Under the pieces are notes generated by a model. It was not told where the DNA came from. It worked only from the letters and a program-made list of their open reading frames with translations, and searched no databases. Both the position numbers and the translations under genes were made by a program. A stretch of DNA of 64,000 nt, taken from NCBI RefSeq assembly GCF_019393635.1, contig NC_057861.1:172517577-172581576 (forward strand), in the 5' to 3' direction. Shown here one piece after another: positions 34,301 to 47,900 of the stretch. Origin of the DNA: Dromiciops gliroides. Lineage: Eukaryota; Chordata; Mammalia; Microbiotheria; Microbiotheriidae. The first letter of the stretch is position 1. Each line of letters opens with the position of its first letter.

Positions 34301-37300
34301 AGAGAGATTAGGTGAGGTGGTTAGAAAATACTGAAGTAAGAGGAGGGAGACAAAGAGACCAAAAACCAATAGACTATACAGGATGTGCTCACATATTATA
34401 ATGAATACTTTCTTTGAGAAAAGAATCAGTTCTAGACTGAACAAGCACCAAGTAGCATCACAAGAGAAGAAATTCCTTATATTTAAGGACAGCAAATCAT
34501 TACAGATTTGGGGGTCCTGACTAAATCAGCTACATACCAGCAGACCACCCACTTGTTAGAACAAAGATCAAAATTAATACAAAACAAGAAGAAAGGCAAG
34601 ACAATCAATGAAAACAACTTCAAGCTGTCCTATATAGACAAATAATTGACATAATGAAATGGGAGAAAAAGAATAGAGGCACTGTTTAAAGAAATTTCAT
34701 ATAGAAGCTTAACCTTTATCAGTTGCCAAAACAAGGAGCCACAAAAAACCTAAAAATGGCCTTACTGAACATTTGATTTGCCAAGCAGAGACATGGCAGC
34801 CAAGGGTAACACCAGTTCATAATATAAACTCATTTTAAAGAAACTTGCAGAGAATGAGGATTGATAATTCTAAGTAGTAACCCTCATGAAACAATGGAAA
34901 GAAAAACCAATTAAAAAAATTTTGCCGAGAGAGCCAACTAATCAACATTTAACTGAAGGCAGTCTGGTATAAAACTAGCAGGGGGACAACAAATACATGA
35001 AAGATAGGAAATATTTGCAAACAATTTTTATAATAAATTCCTTTCACCACTGGTGACAGTGAAGCAGAATCACATTTTAATTTTAACATTAGTCTCAGAT
35101 GTTTTATAGAAGTAAAAATGACTCTCAAAAGAACAGAAATGGGAGAAACCAACCAGAGCAAATGTACAAAGTATATATACACAATGAAGGCAGTATAGCA
35201 GGACTTGGGTAGCATTTTGGAAGGGAGGCATGGAAGAGAGGCAGCTGGTATTGATATAGAGCAAGTCAGAAAGTGAGTTGGGAGAGAAATTAGCAGCATG
35301 GCTGGGACTTCTGATACAGTGGTTCTAGGCAAGGACTCCTTAACCAAGTCAGTAGCAAATGTGAAATCATCTTGGTGGAAAGGGGGCAATAACAATTATA
35401 ATAGAGAAAAAGAAGTCGGAATGTGAAACCATGAGCACACCACAGTGAAAAAGTTATGGCTGAGGGGCAGCTAGGTGGTGCAGTGGATAAAGCACCGGCC
35501 CTGGATTCAGGAGGACCTGAGTTCAAATCCTCAGACACTTGTGTGACCCTGGGTAAGTCACTTAACCCCAATTGCCTCACCAAAAAAAAACCTTAACTAA
35601 CATATTTCAGGCTCTCTCTTTGTTATAAAATGATGCTTTTTTTTCAAGTGGGCTCATTCCTGGGCCCTTAAATTTCAACCAAGTTATTCCCTATTCCAAG
35701 TTACCCTCTGCTGTTTTAATTAATTTTTCTAAACCTTTATTTATGCCTCCCTCTCACCCCATGCTCTCACTTAATGATGGAAAAACCCCTCATGATAAAT
35801 ATACCTAGCCCAGCAAAAGAAATCCCCACATTAGTTATGTACCAAAAGGTATGTGTTTGGCACACAGAAGGTACTAGATAAATGCTAGCTTTATTATTGT
35901 TGTTGTTATACCATGTAATTAGAGGTGAGGCTGGAGAAAAAGGGCAAAGCACAGTAGTAAACACTGGGAGAGAAGTTTTAGATAAGACCTAGTCCTTACC
36001 TTGGAGTTTATAGTCTAGCATGGGGGAATACGATATACCTGATATACACAGATAACTGTAATACTAAATGTTTAAATAAAAGAGCTACAAAACAAAATAC
36101 TTTTTGAGGTCTGAGGGGGAATGGGTGATTATAATCTTAGGCATCCCTAACTGAGTCCACAACTGATTTTAGAAGTTTATCGTGGTATTTTGGAGCCTTT
36201 TAATTCTATGGTGTCAACATAGGAATTGATGACAACTTTTCTACTTGTATTTTTGCTGAGAAACAGTACAGTCCTTTATTTGATCATCTTGTAGCCAGTG
36301 TTGAAAAGTCTACCATCCTTTTTAAAAATTTTCTTTTGGGGGGGGGGTGTGCAGTTGGGGTTAAGTGACTTGCCCAGTCTGAAGGTGGATTTCAATTTGA
36401 GTTCTCCTGACTCCAGGGATGCTGCTCTATCCACTGTCACCTATCTGCTCCCCTTTTTCCCCTTAAAACTGTTTTTTCAATAAACAAGAATTTTTCTCTC
36501 CCACCTGTCCTCCCCATTGGGGGAAAAACTCCTTATAATAAATATATACATATGTTTATATACATGTATATATGCATATTTTCATATATATGTATATATG
36601 TGATATTTAGTTCAAGCAAAATGAATTCCCACACTGACCATGTCCAAAAAGTATGTTTCATTATGAATCAGTCCATCATTATGGCATCAGGAGGAGGGTA
36701 GCATGTGTCATTGATTCTCTGAAGTCGCGGTTGATCATTTCATTGATCAGTGTTCTTAAGTCTTTCAAAGTTGTTCATGATGTTACTTTATAAATTATTC
36801 CCTTGATTCTGCTCACTTCACCCTACATCAATTCATACAAATCTTCCCTGTTTTCTCTGACACTGTCACTTTTTTCACTTCTAGTGGCACACTAGTATTC
36901 TGTTACTGTGTTTCACATATCATATTTTGTTCAGCTATTACCCAACTGATGAGGGTCCACCATTCTTTAAAAGATGAAAATGAAACTGGTGTCTTGGGGA
37001 AGCAAGCAAAATGGCCACTGTCAAAAAGTTCTATTACCGTAGTTCTACTTTAGTTTCATTCGGGCAGGTGGGGCTCATTAGCCTTGGCAGGCAACCTTCC
37101 TAGGGGAAGGAAACCCTGATTTTAAACCTCCACTGCCTTGCAGCTATACCCATATATGGGAAAGGATTTGGGAGTTAACCCTGAGGAAAAATCAGGAGTT
37201 AGAGTCCCTTAGGCAGTCGGATGTTGGACATCACATCCCTCTGGCAACTCCTGTGGCGGCACTGGTGCCAAACTGTATTGGCTCTGCCTCTCCTTTGGAT

Positions 37301-37553
37301 CCACCAACGTCGCGGAGAGGGAAAACCTGCTGCATGGGCAACAACAGCTTGTTTTCCATATCGATCCACCCAGGCTAGCGCCCTGGAGAGGACACTCCAG
37401 CTACTCCTCATGGGGTAGATACAACATGGGATGCGGCAGTTACCTGTTATAAGTCACTCAGGAGCTGAGGCTCCCGTATCAGACTGCACAGCCACGCTGC
37501 GGCCTATGGCTCTTCAAGGCGCTGATTCATGGTCATCTGAGACTGGTGGAGGC

Positions 37554-37593
<40 letters not shown>

Positions 37594-38858
37594 AGTTTCA
37601 TTTTGTTTTTAAAACAAAATGAGAATTTTCAGGAAGATTTTCTTTTTTTCTTTTAGTTTGATTGTTGAGGATGCACATGTCTGATAGAAATGGTCTTTAC
37701 TTTCAGGTGAAGAAACCATGCGATGAAAACCTGGAGCAATTTTGGATTGATTTTAACATAGCAACTCAGAGCATAACTTTCTATATAGATAATGCGGAGG
37801 TAAAGAATGCTTTTGTACAACATCTGCTTAGACCAAAATGCTTCTAGATAGTTTGGGTGAAAGTATATATGTACATCTTTGCTTTATTTTTTTAAGGATG
37901 AACTCTGGGATTCGGTAAGACTTCTAAAAGAAGAAGTTGGTGGTTTCAGTATAAAAGGTAATACCTTAATCATAAGCATTGCCCAGAAGGAGGTGCTGAG
38001 TGTCTTTCCCACACCCCCTGATCCCTCCTCTCCTCCAAAGCTAAGGGGGAGTAGGAGGACCAATCATTATTGCCTGCAGAGTCTGGGCACAGATAAATCA
38101 GATAAATTATCCAGTACTTTAGTCCCAGAATCTGTTTTAAAAAACATGCAGCTGATGTAGATGAGAGGTTTGTTTTTATTACTACAGATTCTTGTTTTGC
38201 TTAAGGTCCAAGAGAGACAGCAGATAACTCGGGAAATAGCGCTAGACCAAGAGTTAAAAGATGTGGGTTCTAGTCCCTGTTGTTCAGTCCTGTCTGACTC
38301 TTCGTGACCCTATTTGGGGTTTTCTCGGCAAAGATACTTGAGTGGTTTGCCATTTTGTTCTCCAGCTCATTTTCCAGATGAAGAAACTGAGGCACACAGG
38401 ATTTATTGCCCAGGATCACATAACTGGTGTCTGAGGCTAGATTCGAACTGAGGAAGATGTCCTCCTAACTCCAGGCCTGGTGTTCTATCCACTGTGACAC
38501 CTAGCTGTCCCCCCCCCCGCCCCCCACTCCAGTCCCTTTTCCAGTACCATCTAGCCCTGTGTCTTTTAAAATGACCTATCCTTTGTTTCCTCATCTGGAG
38601 GTAGGTAGGTGTGGCAATGCCAGGAGTTCTGGGCTTGGAGTCAGGAAGACTTGAGTTCAGATCCAGCCTTATACAATTCCTAGCTGTGTGACCCTGGACA
38701 AGTCACTTAACCTCTTAGTGTTATAAGACTACTTGCAAAGAAGTTGCTTATCTGTATTGCTGGAGGGGGTTTTCTCAGTGGGAATTTCCTGTACCTGTGT
38801 CCTCACAAGTCCTGTCCAAGAAAATATACATACGTACACATACGTGGGGGGAGGGAGG

Positions 38859-38901
<43 letters not shown>

Positions 38902-41900
38902 GGATCAAGGATGAGTTTTATTTGTGTTTTGTCAACTTGGAAATGTACTTTGATTAAAAATAGGTGTTTGTGATTGTTTCCCACCTCCTGACAGAGAGGG
39001 ATGGACTGTTCAGAGCAAGACATACCAACACAAAGAGAAAAGTATTGCATTGCACTCATAAATGAAATTTAATGTCTCCCAATCAATATACCTATAGGAT
39101 AACCACAGATTGTTTTAGGCTGATAAGGGACTTTAGGGTTCTTCTAATACAACCCCTTCATTTCATAGTGAGGAAATCAAATCTCAGAGCTTCAAGGATT
39201 TGTCCAAGGTGACATGGGTGGAATTTGAACCTAGGTCCCCTGATTCCAAATTCGTTGCACCTAATTTTAGAATCTGTTTCAGAGTAGGGAGGAACAGTTC
39301 CTGGGCCTCTCAAGAGTTGACTATCTTTTGGGGGCACAGCCAATTGAGGCAGTATGGTGTTAGTGGGATCCAGGCACACTATATTTGAGAGTAAGGTCTT
39401 CTGAGTTGATTGTCTACTGACCAAACAGTATGTGGGCCTCAGCATCCTGAGGAGGGTGGGATGGGAGAAGGGAGTCACAAGAGCCCCAGGTACCTAGAGG
39501 GGGAGGAAAGAGAAGGAACTAAAAGAGAAAGTAGGAAGGTACCAAAGATAAATCTCACAATTGTTTTTATTCATTTTAGAGTTCATTTAATATTTGTTTA
39601 GTGCCTACAAGAAACTGTTGTCTATCCAGAAACTTACAGAATAATCTGTAAATTCTCTATTTACTCTCTCCTCCCATGAAATAGCCCATAGACCATTCAC
39701 CTGATGTTTGCCTTTAAAAAAATAAGGTAATTTTTAAAAGCCAGATGCTGACACACTATTTGTGATGATGGAGAAGAGATTCGTTTGTCCTTTTTAGTCA
39801 AAAGACAGACTGGATGCCAAGGGTTATAATTTACACTAATGTTAGTCTGATAAAAAATTATGTAATTCTCAACCCCTTCCCCCAAGTTTATTTGGTAGCT
39901 GGTAGCTGGTAGCACAGTGGTTAGAGTGCTAGACCTGGAGTCAGGAAGACTCATCTTTCTGAGTTCAAATCTGGCTTCAGACACTTATTCCTATGTGACC
40001 CTGGGTAAGTCCCTTAATCTTGTTTGCCTCAGTTTCCTCATCTGTAAAATGAGCTGGAGAAGGAAATGTCAAACCACTCCAGTATCTTTTCCAAGAAAAC
40101 CCTAAATGGGTCATGAAAATTTTGACACAACTAAAATGACTGAACAACAAGAAGTTTATTTAGTGTCAGATCTATATAAGTACTTACCCTAGAAAATGTG
40201 TGTGGGTAGCAATGGTGAGTAAACATTTTCTAATTCAGTAATCTGAAATTATGAATAGCAAAACAAATCTTTCAATATGTCTGCTATATAATGTGTCTCC
40301 CTCTTTTTTTCTTTTGGAAGAAGCTGGAAAAAAGAAGATACTCCTTGTTTACCTGAAGAAAGCTCTTCTTTTCAACAACAAAGAAGTGATGAAAGTAGAA
40401 ATTCATTTTGATTTACAATCCAACATAGTAAAGACTTGCATGGAAGTTCTTGGACCAGAGAAATATGTGGCAAGTTCATTTATTTTTAGTTTTATTTTTT
40501 GCTCATTTAAAAACATTTCAGTATTTGTGATTTGGCAAAAATTATCTTTGGTATTAAAACCTCAATCTTCATTGATAGAAATGGTTGAAAAAGTTGACAT
40601 CTTTGGAAATGGTGGAAATTTTGCTTACTTGTGGATAAATCCTTACCTTTAAGAGATACAATGTCATAGAATATATGAATCACTTCCCATCCCAAATCCC
40701 CATCCACAAATTCCATTTTTTCTTCTTTCACTTTGAGTATTATGGATTGGTCTGCTTGCTCATTTGGTCATTACAGCTACTTGTTTCTACTTCCATTCTT
40801 CTCCAGATATTCCATGGAAAAGAACTAAGGTTTCTAACATAATCCCTATGGTGTCAAACATCCAGGGCCATCTCCAGTCATCCTGATGCATATCTTGTCA
40901 CTGGACCCAGATGGCTGGTGACTTTGCATAGCCCTTTCTTAATCTAATTCATTGAAAGTCATGATATCTATAACAGTCTTCTTTGAGAACAAAGGACAAA
41001 CAACAACAACAACAACATTCAGTCAATAGGCATTTATTAGGCTCCTATTATGAGTTGGGAACTGTGTGCTAAGTGCTCAGGATACAAAGAAAGGCAAAAG
41101 ACAGCCCCTGCCCTCAAGGAGTTCACAATCTCATGGCGAGAGGGGTGGGGAGAACAAGTAAATACATATGTACAGGATATATGGGAAATAACAAAGAGAA
41201 TTAAGAGATATGATAGCCTGTTTTCAAGAAACTTATAATATCATGGGAGAAAAGTTCACAGAAATCTGACCAAAATAGGGGAGTGGAATGTACAAAGGAG
41301 AGAGAGAGGTACAACTAAAATATGAGAAATTTGACGAGAGAAAATACTTTTGTGAGGGGTGGTCAGATACCTCTTGATAGTCAATAAACTCGTGTTAATA
41401 TAACACTTTAAGATTGCAAAAAACTTTCCTCAAAAGTAGATGGTACACCCATTTCATAGGTAAGGAAACTGAGGCTCAGGTTAAGCAAATGGGTTTGCTC
41501 ATGATCACATGATACAAAGGGGCAGCTAGATGGCACACTGGGTAGATTGCTGGACCTGGAATCATGAAGACCTTAGTTCAAATCCAACTTCAGACACAAG
41601 CTTTGTTACTTTGGGCAAGTCACTTAACCCTGCTTGCCTCAGTTTCCTCATGTGTAAAATGGGAAAGATAAGAATCACCTTTACCTCCCAGGGATGTTGT
41701 GAGGATCAAATGAGTTATAACATGTACAGTGTTTTTGCAAGGCTTAAAGTGCTTATCTAAATACTATTATTGTTATTTATTCTTTCTGAAGGTCTCTAGG
41801 ACTCTGGTACCTGGAAATCCTGTCTTCATCTTGAGCCATTCCTCTTTCTTTTCCATTTGCTGGGCAGTCCTAGAACCAAGAGGCATTTGGAATGGTGGCT

Positions 41901-44900
41901 AGAAGAAGGAAGGGAGTTTGAAAAGAGTGGAAAAGGCCACTAGAAGGTTTTCCCTATTTTTCCATCTTGCTTGACCTGGAGATGCTACACAATATACTCA
42001 TTTTGCTTTTTCATATTTCCCTTGCAAAAGATATTAGGACAAAGAGGACAGGTTTTTTATTAAAAAATAACCGGTTTTTGTTTTCTTTTCAGCTGAACCC
42101 TGATCAGATGAAAAGAGAACCACCAGAGATATCTGAGAGTTTTGAGGAACAAGAAACAGCAGAGATCCTCTGTTACCATGAGGAAAAAGCAGGTAGGTCT
42201 GTCTATCCCTAAATTAATAATCAAGAGGATCTTCAAGGACAGGAGTACATTCTAGACTTAATCACTCACCCAGCTCCCTCTCTGACCATAATTAGACTCG
42301 TACATTTCATAAGGCCAATAGCTTATCAATTCAACTTTTCAAAAATGTTTTAAGTTATTGATCTTCTGAAATACAGTGACTAATCAATACTGTGAAATTC
42401 TTGGATTCTTTCTCAGAGGTGGAACTATTGCATAAGCAATGATCCAGGCTTGGAAGTCTGGAAGCAGAGGAGCTCTTGACTAACATGTCACATGATTAGG
42501 GAAGAAACCTTTGCTCCCAATCTGCTAAATCAAGTGACAAGTGATTGTTGAAAATCAAGGATTGGCAATGTGAGGAATTGAAAAGGGCAGTAGATTTGGA
42601 GGCAATGAACATGAAAATGGATCCTGCTTTTCCACATCATTACCTGCATTACCTTACGCAAATTTCTTTACCTATCTGGGACTCAGTTTCCTCATATGTA
42701 AAATGAAATTGTTGGACCAGCTGATCCCTAGGGATCCTTACAGTTTTAGATCTGTAATCCTATGATTACCCTTGTCCCCTCCCTGTCTCTCTCCCTGTCT
42801 CTCTCCCTGTCTCTCTCCCTGTCTCTCTGTCTGTCTCTCTGTCTGTCTCTCTGTCTGTCTCTCTGTCTGTCTCTCTCTCTGTCTCTCTGTCTGTCTCTCT
42901 CTCTGTCTGTCTCTCTGTCTGTCTCTCTCCCTCCCTCCTTCCCCAAAAGGAGAATTAGAAGTGTAAGGATCCATGATTTCATTGATGGAAATATATGCCC
43001 CAATTCTAAACTCCATGCTTTAATAGGCAGTCTTGATGGTAAATTTTTTATTTTATTTTATTTATAATTTTCCCTAAGTTATATGTAAAAAAATAAAAAA
43101 AAATTTTTTTCTACATTGAAATATTTTTTTTTTTTAGTGAGGCAATTGGGGTTAAGTGACTTGCCCAAGGTCACACAGCTAGTAAGTGTTAAGTGTCTGA
43201 ACCCGGATTTGAACTCAGGTACTCCTGATTCCAGGGCCAGTGCTCTATCCACTGCACCACCTAGCTGCCCCTCCACATTGAATTTTTAAAACTTTGTGTT
43301 CTAAATTTTCTTCCTCCCTTCCTCCTCAACCCTCCCTATGAAATTAAACAATTCAATATAAGTCATACATGTACAGTTATGCAAAACATCTCCACATTAG
43401 TCATGTTGTGAAAGAAAATAGACACAATAACTTTAGAAAGAAGAGCTAACAAATAAAACTATACTTCAATCTGTATTCAGATCCTATCAGTTCTTCCTCT
43501 GTTGATGGTTTGCATTGTTCATACGTCCTTCTGATACCATCCTGCTAATCGTTTCTTTCACAGTTACTATTGCTAACTGTATTACTCTCCATCTTATTCC
43601 CTCCCCTTGATATTTACTCTATTTTCTATCTTCTTTCACCCTATCCCTCTGTAGTGTTTTGCTTTTTACTGCCCCTCCCCCAATCTGCCCTTCCTTTCTT
43701 CCTTCACCTCTCCCCCCACCCCACCCCCATTCCCTTCCCCTCCCACTTTCCCACAGGGAAAAATATATTATTATAGCCACTTGAGTGTATATGTTATTCC
43801 CTCTTTGAACCAATTCTGATGAGAGTAAGGTTCACTCACTCCCCCACTCCTTCCCCATCTTCCCCTCTACTCCATAAGCTTTTTCTTGTTTCTTTTATGT
43901 GAGCTTCTTTTCCCCAGTCCACCTCTCCATTTCCCTTTCTTCCAGTGCATTCCTCTTACCCCTTAACTTTATTTAAAAGATGTCATAATGGGTCAGCTTG
44001 GTGATACAGTGGACAAAGTGCCAGCCCTGGACCCAGGAGGCCCTGAGCCTAAATCTGGCCCCAGACATAAGCCAACCCACCCTGCTGCCCCATAAAAAAC
44101 AAGGATAAATAAAAAATAAATGCTTTACAGATATCATCCCTTCATATTCAATTCACACTTATGTCCTCTGTCTAAGTATATTCCTTTCAGCTGCCCTAAC
44201 ACTGAGAAAGTTCCTATGAGTTAGAAGTATTATCTTCCCATGTAGAAATGTAAACAGTTAAATCTTCTAATATCCCTCATGATTTCTTTTTCCTCTTTAC
44301 CTTTTTATGCTTCTCTAGGGTCTTGTATTTGAAAGTCAAATTTTCTATTTGGTTCAGGTCTTTTCATCACAAATTGCCTGAAAATCCTCTTTTTCATTAA
44401 AGTCCTATTTTTCCCCTGAAAGATTATACTCAGTTTTGCTGGGTAGGTGATTCTTGGCTATAGTCCCAGTTCCTTTGCCCTCTGGAATATTATATTCCAT
44501 GCCCACTGGTCCTTTAATGTAGATGCTGCTAGATATTGTGTTGTCTTTACTGTAGCTCCACAATATTTGAATTCCTTTTTTTCTAGATGCTTACAATATT
44601 TTCTCCTCAACCTGGGAGCTCTGGAATTTGGCTATAATATTCTTGGGAGTTTTCTTTTTGGGATCTCTTTCTGGAGGTGATTGGTAGATTCTTTCAATTT
44701 CTCTTTTGCCTTCTGCTTCTACAATATCAGGGCAATTTTTCCTGACAATTTCTTGGAAGATGATGTCTAAACTCTTATTTTCATCATAGTTTTCAGGTAG
44801 TCCAGTTATTTTTAAATTGTCTCTCTTGGATCTATTTTCCAGGTCAGCTGTTTTTCCAAGGAGATATTTCACATTGCCTTCTATTTTTTCATTCATTTGG

Positions 44901-47900
44901 ATTTGCTTTATTGTGTCTTGGTTTCTCATAAAGTCACTAGCTTCCATTTTTTCAATCCTAATTCTTAGGCAGTTATTTTCTTCAGAGAGCTTTTGTATCT
45001 CCTTTTCCATTTGGCTTTTCAAGCTATTAACATTTTTCTCATGACTTTCCTGCATTGCGATCATTTCTCTTTCCATTCTTTCCTCCATCTCTCTAAATCT
45101 TCCTTCTATCTCTCCTACTTTCTCTTCAAAGTCCCTTTTGAGTGCTTCCATAGCCTGAGACCAATTCATATTTTTCTTGGACGTTTTGGATGCTGGAGCT
45201 TTGACTTTGTTATTATCTTCTTCTGAGTGTATTCTGGTCTACTTTGCCCCCCCCCCAAAGCATTCTGTAGTCTGCTGCTTTTTTTGACTACTGGATCAGA
45301 ACCTGGGTACTTTGCCTCAAATCCAGCAGAGGCTGCAGCGACTTCACCCTGGCCAGCCAGAACCCCCTCACCATCCATGAGCCGAGCCTCAGAAGAAGCT
45401 GCTGGCACAGAAGACTCCGAGGCCCTGGAAGCACTGTATGTTGCAGGCTGGGTTCTCACTGCACACCAAGCTCCTCTCTCTGTCTGTGGGCTGAGTTCTA
45501 GAAGCAGCAGCTGCCACAGTTGTCAGAGATTCCCAAGGCCTTGTTCTTTGAGGCTGGGGCTGGGGCTGCTTAGTATACTCTACTCTCACCCCTGTACAAC
45601 AGACCTTGCTGACCCTCTAATATATCTTTGGCTGGAAAATTATTTCAGCCTGTACTTTTTTGAGTTCTGCTGCTCCAGCAGTTGTCCTATGGCATTATTT
45701 GATGGTATTTGGAGGGGTTTTGGGGAGAGGTCAGGGAAGTCACTGCCTTTCCTCTACCCAATTGTTTTTATTAAAGAAAAAAAAGTTATCGCCTAGTGGT
45801 CATTCTGTTGGTAATGAACCTTTGTAAATATTTATCTCCATTGATTCTAAGAGGATACCTAAGAATCTTTCTCAGAATCTATGTAGACACCAATATTTGT
45901 TTATAGGTGAACTGAATTGCACCTCTAGATCAGAGTGGTCCTAGGAAAAACTGGAGGAAGTGACATTTGGCTCTGCTTATTTACCTTATATGTTTTTGTG
46001 TACATCTCTCCATTAATTCTCAGAGTCTGAAAATGGTAGTTGATAGGCATAAAGTGTTATTCCTCCCAGGAATATTTGTATTTTAATGGATTATCTTTAT
46101 TTTATTCAACTGATTATTGATATCCTTTAAAAAAGGGGCGGCTAGGTGGCACAGTGGATAAAGCACCAGCCCTGGATTCAGGAGCACCTGAGTTCAAATG
46201 CAGCCTCAGACACTTGACAATTACTAGCTGTGTGACCCTGGGCAAGTCACTTGACCCTCATTGCCCTGCCCCCCCCCAAAAGTGACTTTAAAAAAAATCT
46301 TTACTGTTACTTCCTGACCAGTGTTATCCCTAATAAAATCCTTCCTTTTAACACAAAGTTCAGCGCAACAGAACAGTACACTGGCTGGAGCTGATAACCA
46401 AGGTTATATTTTGTATCCACAGTCTGTGGGCACTTCTTTGCCAAGGAGAATGGGAGGCATGCTTCAACATCCCTCCCCTGAATGTGAATTAATCAAGGAT
46501 TCTTAGCATTTTTTTTTTTTTACAAATCAAAGTTGTGAGCTTCCTACTTTAGCATTTTAAAGCATTTTACCTTGATGGTGTGGTTTTAAAAAAAATTTTC
46601 ATTTTCTGCTTATTTTTGTTGCCAAAATTTAAAGTCCATTTACCAAATTAAAAAACAATCACCCCAACCACCCAAATACCTGCACATGATAGTTGGGTGC
46701 TCATCCAATCTTATCTGTATAGATATACTATTTATTTCTTAGGCCAGTCATGTCAAATCCTGCATTTTCATATGTGTAACTTAAAATTTAACAAAGGCAC
46801 TTGTATTTAAAATTCCACATTTAGTTTCTTAGTTTTAAGTGTTTGAGACAGTGCAAGATTACCAGCTCTTACCAGAAGATGGAACTGAGTTCATGATCTC
46901 CTAGGATGCCTCAGTACAGAGACATCATGGGAGTCTTTCAATAGCAAGTTTTTCCAGGGAAGCAGACAAAGTGGAAATTGGTGACAAATTGTGATGCAAA
47001 ACTGTTCTTTGGTGCCCCCTTATATATTTTTTTCATCCCTATCTCTTCTCCCATTATCAAAATGTTCTGCATAAGACTCTAGTGCAGTGGAAAGAAAACT
47101 GAGTTTGGAGGTGACCTGAGTACACAACCTATTCTTTGGCAGATGTTACTTATCACTTGTGAAACTTTGTACACATTCAGCAAGTCAAGTTAACAAGTGT
47201 TTATTAAGCATTTGCTCCGTGCCAAGCACTCTGCTAAATGCTAGGGATTCAAATACAAGTAAAAAAGAATATACTATCTTCAAGGAGCTTACATTCTAAT
47301 TGGGGGAACAATTCACAAAAAGGGAACTGAAAAGGCGAAGCAAAGGGATAAGGTAGGTACCCAAGCAGGCGAATGGGGGTGAAACCTACAGAGGTAGGAG
47401 CAGAGCCCAGAGAAGACTGAAGGATGCCTAGCTTGGGCCTTTCTTCAAATTGGGGGTTCTGGGAAGAACAAATGGGAGAAGGGGCCAACAGGGGCACAAT
47501 TACAGGCTTCAAGGGTGAGAAAACAGTTGAGGCATAGCGGTGATTTGGAGAATTCAAAGCAAAGCCAGAAGAATGAACTTCTCAATGGTTCTTTCTGATC
47601 CTCAGTTTCTTCATTTGTAAAATAAGGGGTTGGGCTAGATAGGGATCTTTTAGATACCTTCTAGCTCTAAAGCCATGACCTTGAGATAAATCAATTTACA
47701 CTGAGGTATAAATGATGATGGAGTGGCATACTTCCTAGGAGAATTTCAATAAGAGACAAAATCACAAATCAAAGGAACGAATGACATAACTTCAGTCGTC
47801 AGCAACCAGCAGGGAAAGTGGTTTTTGGACATGGGTGTTCCTAAAATCTCCTGTGTATGTAGGCAAATACTTGAAACATGTTTTATATCTGCAGTCTAAA

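Larger units (their letters stand above)
43030..45790 (-). mobile_element. HAL1-like (half-L1) retrotransposon: 5' UTR, ORF1, 3' UTR, no ORF2
   Basis: Minus strand. About 45790-45170 is a GC-rich 5' UTR-like leader. 45169-44591 is a 192-codon open ORF1p with a long coiled coil, then [16 protein letters not shown] and [16 protein letters not shown], the L1 ORF1p RNA-binding domain. Decayed C-terminal coding follows to about 44300 and then directly a long 3' UTR. No ORF2 reverse transcriptase lies between ORF1 and the L1-type tail at 43560-43030, which fits HAL1. It is split by SINEs at 43121-43271 and 43990-44100. The exact ends are uncertain. Confidence 0.7.

Noticed and set aside
34949..35395. 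148-codon minus-strand frame
   Set aside because: Low-complexity hydrophobic translation with no domain; overlaps other chance frames.
42738..43067. Several Arg/Glu/Asp or Leu/Ser/Cys-rich frames
   Set aside because: Translations of the CTCTGT tandem repeat.
45227..45796. 189-codon plus-strand frame
   Set aside because: It is antisense to the HAL1-like 5' leader; composition, not coding, explains its openness.
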